Assembly (NCBI RefSeq): GCF_020216065.1
Contig: NZ_JAIWNA010000007.1
Coordinates: 62,001 to 126,000, forward strand
DNA from: Nocardia rosealba
GTDB taxonomy: Bacteria; Actinomycetota; Actinomycetes; Mycobacteriales; Mycobacteriaceae
DNA length: 64,000 nt
Direction: 5' to 3'
Position numbers and translations under genes: made by a program. Under the pieces are notes generated by a model. That model did no database searches. It was not told the DNA's origin and saw only the letters and a list, made by a program, of their open reading frames with translations. This document shows, piece by piece, positions 1-7,951 of the stretch. Numbering within the stretch: the stretch's first letter is position 1; every line of letters starts with the position of its first letter.

Positions 1-1629
1 GATACTGCCCGCCGAGAGCCGGTGCCCGGCGATATTGATGACGTCGTCGGAGCGGCCGAGGACGTAGAGGTAGCCGTCTTCGTCGAAGTAGCCGGAGTCG
101 CCGGTGAGGTAGTGGCCGGGGAACGCCGAGAGATAGGAGCGCACGAACCGCTCCCGGTCGCGCCACAGACCGCTCAGGCAGCCGGGGGGCAACGGCAGGC
201 CGATGACGATATTGCCCTCGGTGCCGTTGGGTACCGGGTTGCCGCTGGCATCGAGCACCCGCAGGCGGTACCCGGGCACCGGCACCCCGGCCGAACCGGG
301 CTTCACGGGCAGTTCCTGCAGGCCGAGCGGGTCGGCGCAGATGGGCCAGCCGGTCTCGGTCTGCCACCAGTGGTCGACGACCGGGGTGTCGGGATGACCG
401 GCGAGCAGGGTGTCGCTCGCCCATTCGAAGGTGGCCGGGTCGAGCCGCTCGCCCGCGCAGAACAGGGCACGCAGCCGGGACAGGTCGTGGCGGCGGGCGG
501 CGGTGGCCTCCGGGTCGGCGCGGCGGATCGCACGCAGCGCCGTGGGGGCGGTGAACAGTACTCGCACGTCGTGTTCGTCGACGATGCGCCAGAACGCGCC
601 CGCGTCGGGGGTGCCGACCGGTTTGCCCTCGTAGAGCACCGTGGTGGCGCCTACGAACAAGGGCGCGTAGACGATGTAGGAGTGGCCGACCACCCAGCCC
701 ACATCGGAGGATGCGAAGAACACCTGACCCGGGCCCACGTCGTAGATATTGCGCATCGACCAGGCGAGGGCGACCGCGTGGCCGCCGTTGTCGCGCACCA
801 CGCCCTTGGGCTTTCCGGTGGTTCCCGAGGTGTAGAGGATGTAGAGCGGGTCGCAGGCGCCCACGGTCACCGGCTCGGCCGGTTCGGCGTCGGCGACGGT
901 GGCGTCCCAGTCCAGCCAGCGCGCGGCGATGGTCTGATCCGAGGCGGGCAGCACGTCGGTGGCGGGCTGGTCCTGGGCGAACTCGATGGTCGGGAACTGC
1001 GGGCGCTGTTTGACGAGCACCGTGCGTACCGAGGTGCTCTCGGCCAGGTCGAGGGCCTGCAGCACGATCGGCGGGTACTCGATGCGGCGGCCCGGCTCGA
1101 GCCCGCCCGACGCGGTGACGACGAGCACCGGCTCCGCGTCGTCGATGCGGGCCGCCAGCTCGGGCGCGGCGAACCCGCCGAAGACCACCGAGTGGACCGC
1201 GCCGATGCGGGCGCACGCCAGCATGGCGATCACGGCTTCGGGGATCATCGGCAGATAGATCACCACCCGGTTACCGGCGACCACGCCGAGATCACGCATC
1301 GCCCCGGCGAAGTGTTCCACCTCGCTGAGCAATTCCGCATAGGTATAAGTCGTTGTGGTGTCGGTCATGCCCGACACATAGATCAACGCGGCCTGATCCG
1401 AACGTCCACCTTCGGCGAGAGTTCCGCCGCGCACATGACGATCGAGGGCGTTCACACAGGTATTGAGCTTGCCGTCGGGATACCAACGGGCCGAACGTTT
1501 GTCGGCGGCATCGAGAGTGTGCTCGGGGGCCAGATCCCACTCGATCTCGCGAGCGGCGGCTGACCAGAAGTCGGCTGGATCGACCAGGCTGGTCTGATAG
1601 ACCGGCCGGTACTCGTGTTCGGTGTCCAA
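1..1629 (-). CDS. prpE: Propionyl-CoA synthetase (PrpE-like acyl-CoA synthetase), 3' end beyond window
   Basis: An AMP-forming acyl-CoA synthetase that would activate propionate (or acetate) to its CoA thioester in the cytoplasm. The 543 visible codons read from a TTG at 1629 with AGGAG about ten bases upstream, and run off the left edge without a stop. Visible motifs are VVFGGFAAPELAARIDDAEP, the ATP-binding YTSGTTGKPKG, and, near the edge, LGRSDDVINIAGHRLSAGS, the A8 hinge of the acetyl/propionyl-CoA synthetase class. Family members are about 630 residues, so roughly the last 90, including the acylation-regulated lysine, are missing. The stretch DNGGHAVALAW after the P-loop favours the PrpE subgroup over classical Acs; substrate is inferred. 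Confidence 0.85.
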   Translation of the reverse strand, partial: MDTEHEYRPVYQTSLVDPADFWSAAAREIEWDLAPEHTLDAADKRSARWYPDGKLNTCVNALDRHVRGGTLAEGGRSDQAALIYVSGMTDTTTTYTYAELLSEVEHFAGAMRDLGVVAGNRVVIYLPMIPEAVIAMLACARIGAVHSVVFGGFAAPELAARIDDAEPVLVVTASGGLEPGRRIEYPPIVLQALDLAESTSVRTVLVKQRPQFPTIEFAQDQPATDVLPASDQTIAARWLDWDATVADAEPAEPVTVGACDPLYILYTSGTTGKPKGVVRDNGGHAVALAWSMRNIYDVGPGQVFFASSDVGWVVGHSYIVYAPLFVGATTVLYEGKPVGTPDAGAFWRIVDEHDVRVLFTAPTALRAIRRADPEATAARRHDLSRLRALFCAGERLDPATFEWASDTLLAGHPDTPVVDHWWQTETGWPICADPLGLQELPVKPGSAGVPVPGYRLRVLDASGNPVPNGTEGNIVIGLPLPPGCLSGLWRDRERFVRSYLSAFPGHYLTGDSGYFDEDGYLYVLGRSDDVINIAGHRLSAGSI

Positions 1630-1945
1630 GCCTGTGACTCCTAGCCTCGCTTCGTGCCCGCTCGATAGATCCTGATGATTGTGGCAGACTTCACGCGACA
1701 CCCGAGGGGGTGCCGCGACCTTTGGTTTTGCCTGTAACGGGCAGGTCATCGCGCGGACCTCTACCGGGAGTCGGCCAAGAAGTTATTGATCCGTTAGAAT
1801 CTGTTGTCACTTATTCGGGCAGTCGTAGACGCAATTTCTCGGCCAGCCGCAGTTCTCGGCCAGCACCGTCTGGCGAGCCACCATTGCGCCTGTGGAGGTT
1901 CGTGATGGCGCACGGTACGAGGCCAGTTTGGAAAGTGAGTGGGAG
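1630..1945. other. Divergent intergenic region between prpE and cvnA
   Basis: About 315 bp separate the two divergent starts, and the region should hold both promoters. It is less GC-rich than its flanks around 1780-1820 and contains TAGAAT at 1795-1800, a plausible -10 hexamer for the conservon. No convincing small gene or long dyad was seen. Confidence 0.35.
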
Positions 1946-4900
1946 ATGCGTGACGCCGCTAGGTCCGGCAGCAAGCGCTGGGCGCTCGGCAACTGGGACC
2001 TGCGTTGGAAGGTTACGGCCGTCTTGGCCGTGCCTCTCGCGGTCGCGGTCGGGCTCGGCGTGTCGAGGATTACCTCCGAGTTCACCGAGGCCAACCGGCT
2101 TTCGAGCATCAACGAGCAGGTAGACGCGATTCCGTCGGTCACCTCGCTCAGTGCTGTGACCGCGCGGGTGACCGGTAGCCAGACGGTGCCCGCCGGTCCC
2201 GGGGTCACCCTGGTGACCGATCAGGACCTCGTCGACCTCGACGCCGCCATCACCGAGGGTGAGGGCGCGCTCGGTCGACTCGTCGACCTGCCGAAGGCGC
2301 ATTCCGCGCTCGAGCGGATGGTCGCCCAGGCCAAGAATGTGCGTGCACAGGGCAAGGGGCTCACGGCCTCGCCCGAAACCGCGCTCGCCTCGGTCGAGCA
2401 GATGCGCAAGGACAGCGTCGCGATCGTCGAGTCGACGATCGCCCAGGTGAGCAACCCGGTCATGGACACCGCGAAGCTGCGCCTCGTCGACTCGCTCAAC
2501 ACCCGCTCGGTGCTCGTCGACCAGCTCGCCGCGATCTCGGAGATGCTGCGTGGATCGCCCGCCGGTCCGCAGAACTACCTCACCGGCGTGAGTACCGAAC
2601 GTCACTTGCTCGACGTGCTCGCCAACCGCTTCCCCGACGGCGACCAGGTGCTCGCCGACCTGAAGACCCAGGCCGACATCCGCCAGAACCTGGTGAGCGG
2701 GCCCGACGTGCAGGCGGGCAAGCTGCCCATCGGCGAGATGCGTACCTCGCTGGTCACCAGCCTCGTGGCCTACGAAAGCGTCGTCGACGGGTCGACCAAG
2801 GCCATCGAGACCTCGATGGACGAGCTCACCACCTCGGCCGCCACCGGCGCCTGGACCTACACCGCGGTCGTCATCGCGACCATCCTCGCCGCGCTGCTGC
2901 TCGCCGTGTTCGTCGCGCGCTCGATGATCGTGCCGCTGCACCGCCTGCGCCTGGCCGCGCTGCGCGTCGCCGAGTCCGACCTGCCCCACGAGGTCGCCCA
3001 GCTCCGCAACGGCGCCGCCCCCGAGGACGTACCGCTCGAGCCGATGCCGGTGCGCTCCGACGAGGAGATCGGTCAGCTGGCCCGCGCCGTCGACGACATC
3101 CACGGTCAGGCGCTGCGCCTGGCCAGCGACCAGGCGCAGATGCGTTCGCAGGTCAACGACATGTTCGAGACGCTGGCGCGGCGGTCCAAGTCGCTCGTCG
3201 ACCATCAGCTCACCCTGATCGAGGCGATGGAGTACGACGAGAAGGACCCGCGCCTGCTCGAGAACCTCTTCCGCCTCGACCACCTCGCCGCGCGCATGCG
3301 CCGTAACGGCGACAACCTGCTGATCCTCGCCGGCACCAAGCAGCGGCGTTCCAAGTCGGCGCCTGTCGAGATCGCCGACGTGCTGCGCGCCGCGATCTCC
3401 GAGGTCGAGGACTACGAACGCGTCAAGCTCGGTGCTACCCCGCGCGGTTCGCTCGTCGAACCGGCCGCCTCCGACCTGGCGCACCTGTTCGCCGAGTTGC
3501 TCGACAACGCGCTGCGCGCCTCTCCGCCGGAGACCGACGTCAAGTTCACCTTCGCGCAGGCACACGACCAGGGCCTGCTGATCGAGGTCGCCGACCGGGG
3601 CATCGGTATGCCGCCCGCGGAGATGACCGACATCAACCGCAGGCTCGAGCAGGCCGCCGAGCCCGGCCCCGACACCGCACGTCACATGGGCCTGTTCGTG
3701 GTCGGCCGCCTGGCCGAGCGGCACGGTCTCACCGTTCGCCTGCGCCCGACGTTCGACACCGCGCGCGATCCGGGCGTCACCGTCACCGTGCACGTGCCGG
3801 TCGGCCTGATCGTCTCGGGTGCCGGTGGCGCGGTCGTGCCGCCGAACCAGCTGCAGAAGCAGCAGCAACCGCCGCAGCAGCAGAAGCCGCAGCCCCAGCA
3901 GCCGCAGCAGCCGAGCACCATGCAGACCCGGGCGATCACCCGTACCCCGGGTGGCAACATGATGGTCACCGTCGACCCGGGCGTGAGCCCGCCGCCGACC
4001 GGTCCCGGTGGATTGCCGCAGCGTCAGCCGGGCAATGCCATGGCGCAGACGCAGGACGGCAACGAGCAGTCCACGTCGTTGCGCCCGGCCGCCCCCGGTC
4101 AGGGCAATGTGCCGCAGCGCGGCAAGCTGGCCGCGGCCAACCTGCCCAAGCGCAATCTGGCAGCGGGTGGTCCCGGCGCGCCGCAGCGTCCGCAGCCACC
4201 CCAGCCACCCCAGCCCCCGCAGGGCAAGCCGGGCGAGGCCAAGCCCGCGCCGACGGCCGGTGGCCTGCCGCAGCGTCAGCCGGGAGCCAACGGTGCTCCC
4301 GCCCGCGAGCAGGGTCAGCCGCCGCGTGACGCGGCACCCACACGTGAGGGCGGCCTGCCGCAGCGTTCGCCCGGCGCCAACGGCGCGCCGCCGCGTGACC
4401 CGTCGACCGGGCTGCCGCAGCGCGACCCGTCGAACCGCGCACCTCAGCGCGACCAGACCGGTGGTCTCCCGCAGCGTGACCCGGCGAGCGGCCCGCCGTC
4501 CGGTGGCCTGCCGCAGCGCGCGCCCTCGAGTGGCCTCCCGCAGCGTGACCCGTCCAACGGTCTGCCGCAGCGTGAGCAGACCGGTGGTCTGCCACAACGT
4601 GATCCGTCCACCGGCCTGCCACAGCGTGCGCAGAACAACCCGCCGACCGGTCTCCCGCAGCGTGGCGGCCCCGTGCCGCAGCGTGATTCCGAGCCGCTGC
4701 AGCGCGACCCGTCGACGGGCCTGCCGCAGCGTGGTGGCCCTGCGCCGCAGCGTGATTCCGAACCACTGCAGCGCGATCCGTCGACCGGTCTGCCGCAGCG
4801 TGGTGGCCTGCCCCAGCGCGAGCCGACCCCGCGTCTGCCGCACCGCGAGCAGTCCGGCGGCCTGCCGCGCCTGGACAACCCCTCCGGCGGTCTGCCGCAA

Positions 4901-5635
4901 CGCGATCCGGCCAACGGGCTGCCGCAACGCAACCCCGCCGGTGGCCTGCCGCAGCGCACCCCGTCGGAAACGCCCGCCGCCCACCGGGATACGGCCGAGG
5001 GTGGCCTCCCGCAGCGCGCGCCCGGCCTCCCGCAGCGCGGTGAAGCCGCGCCGGAGCGCCCACTCGGACCGAATGGGCTGCCCCAGCGTGCTCCCGGCGC
5101 TACTGTGGTACCGCAGGCGAACGCCGGGCCGGGAGTGGCTCTGCCGCAACGGGATCGGGATCCTGCGGAGCCGGGGAACGCTGCGTCGGCAGGGCGTGAT
5201 CCGGGACGGCACAGCTATCGGTCGAATCCGGCCAAGGCCGCGTCGTTCTTCCAGACCAGGTTGCAGCCGGCACCGGAGGGCGATTCCGTGATGGGCGGAA
5301 CGCCGATCTTCGCGGAGATGATGTCGGCGTGGCTCACGGACGAGAATTCCGACCGGTCCCAGCTGGCCGCCGCCTTCGAATCACCCGGTGACGAAGGTTG
5401 GCAGGCCGCGCGACGGGCCGCCGAGGCGCAAGCCGAGGCCCGAACGGCCGCCGGCTTGCCACAACGCAATCCGGGCGGAAGGCTCGTGCCCGGTGGCGTG
5501 ACCGGTAACGCCGACCGCACACCGAAGCGCGACCCTGAAACCATCAGGTCCAGCTTGAGTCGTCACCAGCAGGGCGTCCGGGATGGCCGCGCAATGAAGG
5601 CAATGAACCTAACCGGAGATAAAGGAGACCGATGA
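1946..5635 (+). CDS. cvnA: CvnA: nitrate/nitrite-sensor-type histidine-kinase-like protein with long GLPQR tail
   Basis: First gene of a conservon. A short cytoplasmic N-terminus leads to a membrane segment (about residues 20-40). An extracytoplasmic nitrate-sensor-like helical domain follows, then a second membrane segment (VVIATILAALLLAVFVAR), a HAMP-like linker and a HATPase_c domain. N-box LFAELLDNALRASPP and G-box VADRGIGMP are visible, but the expected dimerisation histidine is replaced by a divergent helix, as is usual for CvnA. The last third, from about residue 690, is Pro/Gln/Arg-rich with 21 copies of GLPQR. ATG 1946 is preferred to the in-frame GTG at 1892 because it has a GGAAAG upstream and gives the usual short N-terminus. 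The stop overlaps cvnB by four bases (ATGA), so translation is probably coupled. Mycobacterial counterparts are of the Rv3365c type. Confidence 0.9.
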   Translation: MRDAARSGSKRWALGNWDLRWKVTAVLAVPLAVAVGLGVSRITSEFTEANRLSSINEQVDAIPSVTSLSAVTARVTGSQTVPAGPGVTLVTDQDLVDLDAAITEGEGALGRLVDLPKAHSALERMVAQAKNVRAQGKGLTASPETALASVEQMRKDSVAIVESTIAQVSNPVMDTAKLRLVDSLNTRSVLVDQLAAISEMLRGSPAGPQNYLTGVSTERHLLDVLANRFPDGDQVLADLKTQADIRQNLVSGPDVQAGKLPIGEMRTSLVTSLVAYESVVDGSTKAIETSMDELTTSAATGAWTYTAVVIATILAALLLAVFVARSMIVPLHRLRLAALRVAESDLPHEVAQLRNGAAPEDVPLEPMPVRSDEEIGQLARAVDDIHGQALRLASDQAQMRSQVNDMFETLARRSKSLVDHQLTLIEAMEYDEKDPRLLENLFRLDHLAARMRRNGDNLLILAGTKQRRSKSAPVEIADVLRAAISEVEDYERVKLGATPRGSLVEPAASDLAHLFAELLDNALRASPPETDVKFTFAQAHDQGLLIEVADRGIGMPPAEMTDINRRLEQAAEPGPDTARHMGLFVVGRLAERHGLTVRLRPTFDTARDPGVTVTVHVPVGLIVSGAGGAVVPPNQLQKQQQPPQQQKPQPQQPQQPSTMQTRAITRTPGGNMMVTVDPGVSPPPTGPGGLPQRQPGNAMAQTQDGNEQSTSLRPAAPGQGNVPQRGKLAAANLPKRNLAAGGPGAPQRPQPPQPPQPPQGKPGEAKPAPTAGGLPQRQPGANGAPAREQGQPPRDAAPTREGGLPQRSPGANGAPPRDPSTGLPQRDPSNRAPQRDQTGGLPQRDPASGPPSGGLPQRAPSSGLPQRDPSNGLPQREQTGGLPQRDPSTGLPQRAQNNPPTGLPQRGGPVPQRDSEPLQRDPSTGLPQRGGPAPQRDSEPLQRDPSTGLPQRGGLPQREPTPRLPHREQSGGLPRLDNPSGGLPQRDPANGLPQRNPAGGLPQRTPSETPAAHRDTAEGGLPQRAPGLPQRGEAAPERPLGPNGLPQRAPGATVVPQANAGPGVALPQRDRDPAEPGNAASAGRDPGRHSYRSNPAKAASFFQTRLQPAPEGDSVMGGTPIFAEMMSAWLTDENSDRSQLAAAFESPGDEGWQAARRAAEAQAEARTAAGLPQRNPGGRLVPGGVTGNADRTPKRDPETIRSSLSRHQQGVRDGRAMKAMNLTGDKGDR
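4007..5160 (+). repeat. GLPQR-type coding repeats in the CvnA tail
   Basis: In-frame degenerate repeats of 8 to 25 codons built on GLPQR, commonly followed by DPST, DPSN, GGP or APG. Twenty exact GLPQR copies fall in this stretch and one more lies near 5450; variants such as VPQR, APQR and LPHR add to them. Two longer units around 4650-4800 share PQRDSEPLQRDPST. The repetition gives very long open frames on the other strands, which are artefacts. Confidence 0.9.
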
Positions 5636-6045
5636 ACCCCGATCTAGGTGGTACGAACCGTCAGCTGGATTGGCTGGTTTCGAACTTCGCCAACGAGGTT
5701 CCTGGCGTAGCCCATGCTGTCCTTGTCTCGGCCGACGGCCTGCTGATGGCCGCCAGTGCCCAGCTACCGGTCGACCGCGCGGAGCAGCTGTCTGCTGTCA
5801 CCGCCGGTCTGGCCAGCCTGTCCGTCGGTGTGTCGAATCTGTTCGAAGGCGGTACGGTACTGCAGTCCGTCGTCGAGATGGAGCACGGTTACCTGCTGCT
5901 GATGGCAGTGGGCGACGGCTCCTATCTCGCGGTCCTGACCAACACCTCGTGTGACATCGGTCAGGTCGGCTACGAGATGGCTCTGTTGGTCGAGCGTGTG
6001 GGCCAGACCGTCCAGGCCACGCCACGCGTCACGATGGGTTCCTGA
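5632..6045 (+). CDS. cvnB: CvnB: roadblock/LC7 domain protein
   Basis: A 137-residue single-domain roadblock/LC7 protein, the usual size. It starts NRQLDWLVSNFANEVPGVAH and contains VSADGLLMAAS, the typical beta-hairpin of actinobacterial roadblock proteins. In conservons these proteins are membrane-associated partners of the CvnD GTPase, acting like a GTPase-regulating platform. The ATG at 5632 overlaps the cvnA stop and has AAAGGAG eight bases upstream, so this is the second gene of a four-gene operon. Confidence 0.93.
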   Translation: MNPDLGGTNRQLDWLVSNFANEVPGVAHAVLVSADGLLMAASAQLPVDRAEQLSAVTAGLASLSVGVSNLFEGGTVLQSVVEMEHGYLLLMAVGDGSYLAVLTNTSCDIGQVGYEMALLVERVGQTVQATPRVTMGS

Positions 6046-6052
6046 TGGTGGG

Positions 6053-6427
6053 ATGGACATAGACGATCACCGCATGGGAAGCGCCGAGCCAAGCCTCGTT
6101 CGCCCTTACTCGTTGACTTCCGGCCGTACCAGGCCGGCAGTCGAGTTGGCGTTGGAGGCTCTCGTTGCCTCGCATCCGGTCGCCATGGAGCGGCAGTTCG
6201 AACTGAACAACCTCGAAACGTCCATCGTGGAGTTGTGCAGACAATCGCCGTCCGTCGCCGAGATAGCCGCCCAGCTGCGCATCCCCATCGGGGTTGCGCG
6301 GGTACTGGTGGCCGACCTCATCGAGGCCGGTCATGTTCGGGTCTCGGCGACTTTGAAAGACGATTCCAGCGACGATGAACGTCGCGAGCTGATCGAAAGG
6401 GTTCTCAGTGGACTCCGGCGTATTTGA
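6053..6427 (+). CDS. cvnC: CvnC: DUF742 family protein
   Basis: A protein of 124 residues with the DUF742 signature: an N-terminal PSLVRPYSLTSGRTRP followed by a winged-helix-like stretch (VAEIAAQLRIPIGVARVLVA). Its biochemical role is not known; it is always found with CvnA, B and D and is thought to be part of the GTPase-sensor complex. ATG 6053 begins eight bases after the cvnB stop. The ribosome site is weak, so translation probably depends on coupling. The 3' end overlaps cvnD by 20 bases. Confidence 0.9.
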   Translation: MDIDDHRMGSAEPSLVRPYSLTSGRTRPAVELALEALVASHPVAMERQFELNNLETSIVELCRQSPSVAEIAAQLRIPIGVARVLVADLIEAGHVRVSATLKDDSSDDERRELIERVLSGLRRI

Positions 6428-7010
6428 TTCGACGGCGCAGGTCGACACCCGCACGAGCAAGCCGACTTCGGCGAAGATCGTTGTTGCCGGTGGCTTCGGT
6501 GTCGGTAAGACCACGTTGGTCGGTGCGGTGTCGGAGATCGTTCCGCTGCGCACCGAGGCGTTGGTGACCAATGCCAGTGCCGGAATCGACAACCTCACCG
6601 GCATTCCGCAGAAGTCGACCACCACGGTGGCCATGGACTTCGGCCGGATCAGCCTCGCCGACGACCTGGTCCTGTACCTGTTCGGTACGCCGGGCCAGTA
6701 CCGGTTCTGGTTCATGTGGGACGACCTCATCCGCGGCGCCATCGGCGCCGTGGTGCTGGTCGACACCCGCAGGCTGGAGGACAGCTTCGCGGCCGTCGAC
6801 TACTTCGAGGCCCGTGGCCTGCCGTTCCTGGTGGCGCTCAACGAGTTCGACGACGCACCGAAGTACCCGCTCGAGGACATCCGCCAGGCCCTCGCGGTCC
6901 CCGCGGATGTCCCGATCATGTCGATCGACGCCCGCCGCCGCGAGCCGGCCAAGCAGGCACTGGTCTCGCTCACCGAGTACGCGCTGCGCAAGGTGATGCA
7001 GGGCTACTGA
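6408..7010 (+). CDS. cvnD: CvnD: small GTP-binding protein
   Basis: A 200-residue Ras-like ATP/GTP-binding protein that closes the conservon. The P-loop is GGFGVGKTTLVGAV (about residues 27-40); the switch region contains TTTVAMDFGR and LFGTPGQYRFW, and the base-specificity region reads VALNEFDD. In Streptomyces, CvnD binds GTP and works with CvnB and CvnC downstream of the membrane sensor in control of development and secondary metabolism. The GTG at 6408 lies inside cvnC. A strong hairpin follows at 7020-7048. No cytochrome P450 gene follows, unlike some Streptomyces conservons. Confidence 0.93.
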   Translation: MDSGVFDSTAQVDTRTSKPTSAKIVVAGGFGVGKTTLVGAVSEIVPLRTEALVTNASAGIDNLTGIPQKSTTTVAMDFGRISLADDLVLYLFGTPGQYRFWFMWDDLIRGAIGAVVLVDTRRLEDSFAAVDYFEARGLPFLVALNEFDDAPKYPLEDIRQALAVPADVPIMSIDARRREPAKQALVSLTEYALRKVMQGY

Positions 7011-7019
7011 TCGGCGGGT

Positions 7020-7048
7020 GGGGCTGCGTCGATGAAGGCCGCAGCCCC
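7020..7048. terminator. Hairpin between convergent cvnD and membrane-protein genes
   Basis: GGGGCTGCG at 7020-7028 pairs with CGCAGCCCC at 7040-7048, a nine-base-pair perfect stem with an 11-base loop. It lies between two converging genes and probably ends transcription from both sides. No T-run follows, as is common in actinobacteria. Confidence 0.65.
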
Positions 7049-7059
7049 GGTGTCACCCG

Positions 7060-7602
7060 TCAGGGTTCCGGTTCGGGATCGGGACGGGTCCAGCCGATGA
7101 TCATCGCGGGCGCGCAACCGCCCGCCATGATCGCTGCCAGCAGCATGAGTCCGCCCGCGTAGGCGGTGCGATACGCATCGGCTTCGGGGTCGATCGCGCT
7201 TGTCCCGATCAGGAAGAACAGACCGGGCAGGGTCAACGACTGGGTGAGGGCGAGGCCGACCGAGCGGGCTTTGTTGCGCTCGGCGATCTCGAATTCGTCG
7301 AGCATCTGCTCCGGTGCGTAGTCCTGTCCGCCGCTGGCGATCCGGAGCATGGTCCAGGTGGGCAGGAACAGCAGCAGCGAGATCGTCGCGATCACTACGG
7401 GCACGACCCGCAGGTCGAACGCGCACAGCACGCCCGCGATCGCCACGCCGATCAGCGCGGTCGCGGTACCGATCACCAGTAGCCGCCGACGTTGTCGCGG
7501 CCGCCAGCTTTTCAGCATGCCCGCCGTGCGCTGTTCCTGCACGAGCCAGCGCCGCACCCGATAGTCCTGATAGCGGTCGATCAATCCGGTCGCGCTGGTC
7601 AT
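7060..7602 (-). CDS. Four-helix integral membrane protein of unknown function
   Basis: A 180-residue protein with four predicted membrane helices: LLVIGTATALIGVAIAGVL, VVPVVIATISLLLFLPTWTM, LTLPGLFFLIGTSAI and GGLMLLAAIMAGGCAPAMII. The N-terminus is Arg-rich and cytoplasmic; a charged loop lies between helices 2 and 3. The ATG at 7602 overlaps the stop of the XRE regulator (7599) by four bases and has GAAAGG upstream, so the two form a coupled operon. XRE plus small membrane protein pairs are common in actinobacteria and often act in stress or transport control, but no function can be assigned. Confidence 0.75.
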   Translation of the reverse strand: MTSATGLIDRYQDYRVRRWLVQEQRTAGMLKSWRPRQRRRLLVIGTATALIGVAIAGVLCAFDLRVVPVVIATISLLLFLPTWTMLRIASGGQDYAPEQMLDEFEIAERNKARSVGLALTQSLTLPGLFFLIGTSAIDPEADAYRTAYAGGLMLLAAIMAGGCAPAMIIGWTRPDPEPEP

Positions 7603-7874
7603 GACTTGCCTTTCGTTCGTGGATACACCTCGGCCGAGAGCGGGCCGAATTCTGTGCGGGAGAAGACCGCCTCCACCGGCAGGGCGAACACATCGCAGAT
7701 GCGCAGCGCCAGGTCGAGGCTGGGGTAGTGGTCGCCGCGCTCGAGCGCGCCGATCGTCTGGACATTGACATTCACCGCGTCGGCCAGGGCCGCCCGGCTC
7801 ATCCGCTGTTCGGCGCGCAGCACCGCGATGCGGTTGTAGATCGGGAGGGTTTCCCCTCGTCTCACTGGGCTCAC
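7599..7874 (-). CDS. Small XRE-type helix-turn-helix regulator
   Basis: A 91-residue single-domain regulator of the YozG/Cro type. The helix-turn-helix is clear: RIAVLRAEQRMSRAALADAV followed by VNVQTIGALERGDHYPSLDL, then DVFALPVEAVFSRTEF. GTG 7874 is the chosen start; a GTG twelve bases downstream is an alternative. A 6-3-6 palindrome abuts the start codon, so the gene probably represses itself and the coupled membrane-protein gene. Confidence 0.87.
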   Translation of the reverse strand: MSPVRRGETLPIYNRIAVLRAEQRMSRAALADAVNVNVQTIGALERGDHYPSLDLALRICDVFALPVEAVFSRTEFGPLSAEVYPRTKGKS

Positions 7875-7889
7875 ACAACATAGTGTTGT
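7875..7889. promoter_or_regulatory. Palindromic operator candidate at the XRE gene start
   Basis: ACAACA, three bases, TGTTGT: a perfect inverted repeat directly before the XRE start codon. The heptamer ACACAAC occurs at 7873-7879 and again at 7893-7899, exactly 20 bases apart. The arrangement fits an autoregulatory operator over the promoter; the assignment is inferred from position and symmetry. Confidence 0.6.
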
Positions 7890-7951
7890 AAAAACACAAC
7901 AGACTGTCAAGACTATCCGCGATATCGTGATCGCCCGGCTACGCTCTGCTC

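Noticed and set aside
22..1563. Open frame of 513 codons on the plus strand at the left edge
   Set aside because: It lies opposite the propionyl-CoA synthetase, whose motifs are unambiguous on the minus strand.
1811..5212. Open frame of 1133 codons on the minus strand across cvnA
   Set aside because: It mirrors the GLPQR-repeat and high-GC codon pattern of cvnA; the product is repetitive Arg/Leu/Thr sequence with no domain and no ribosome site.
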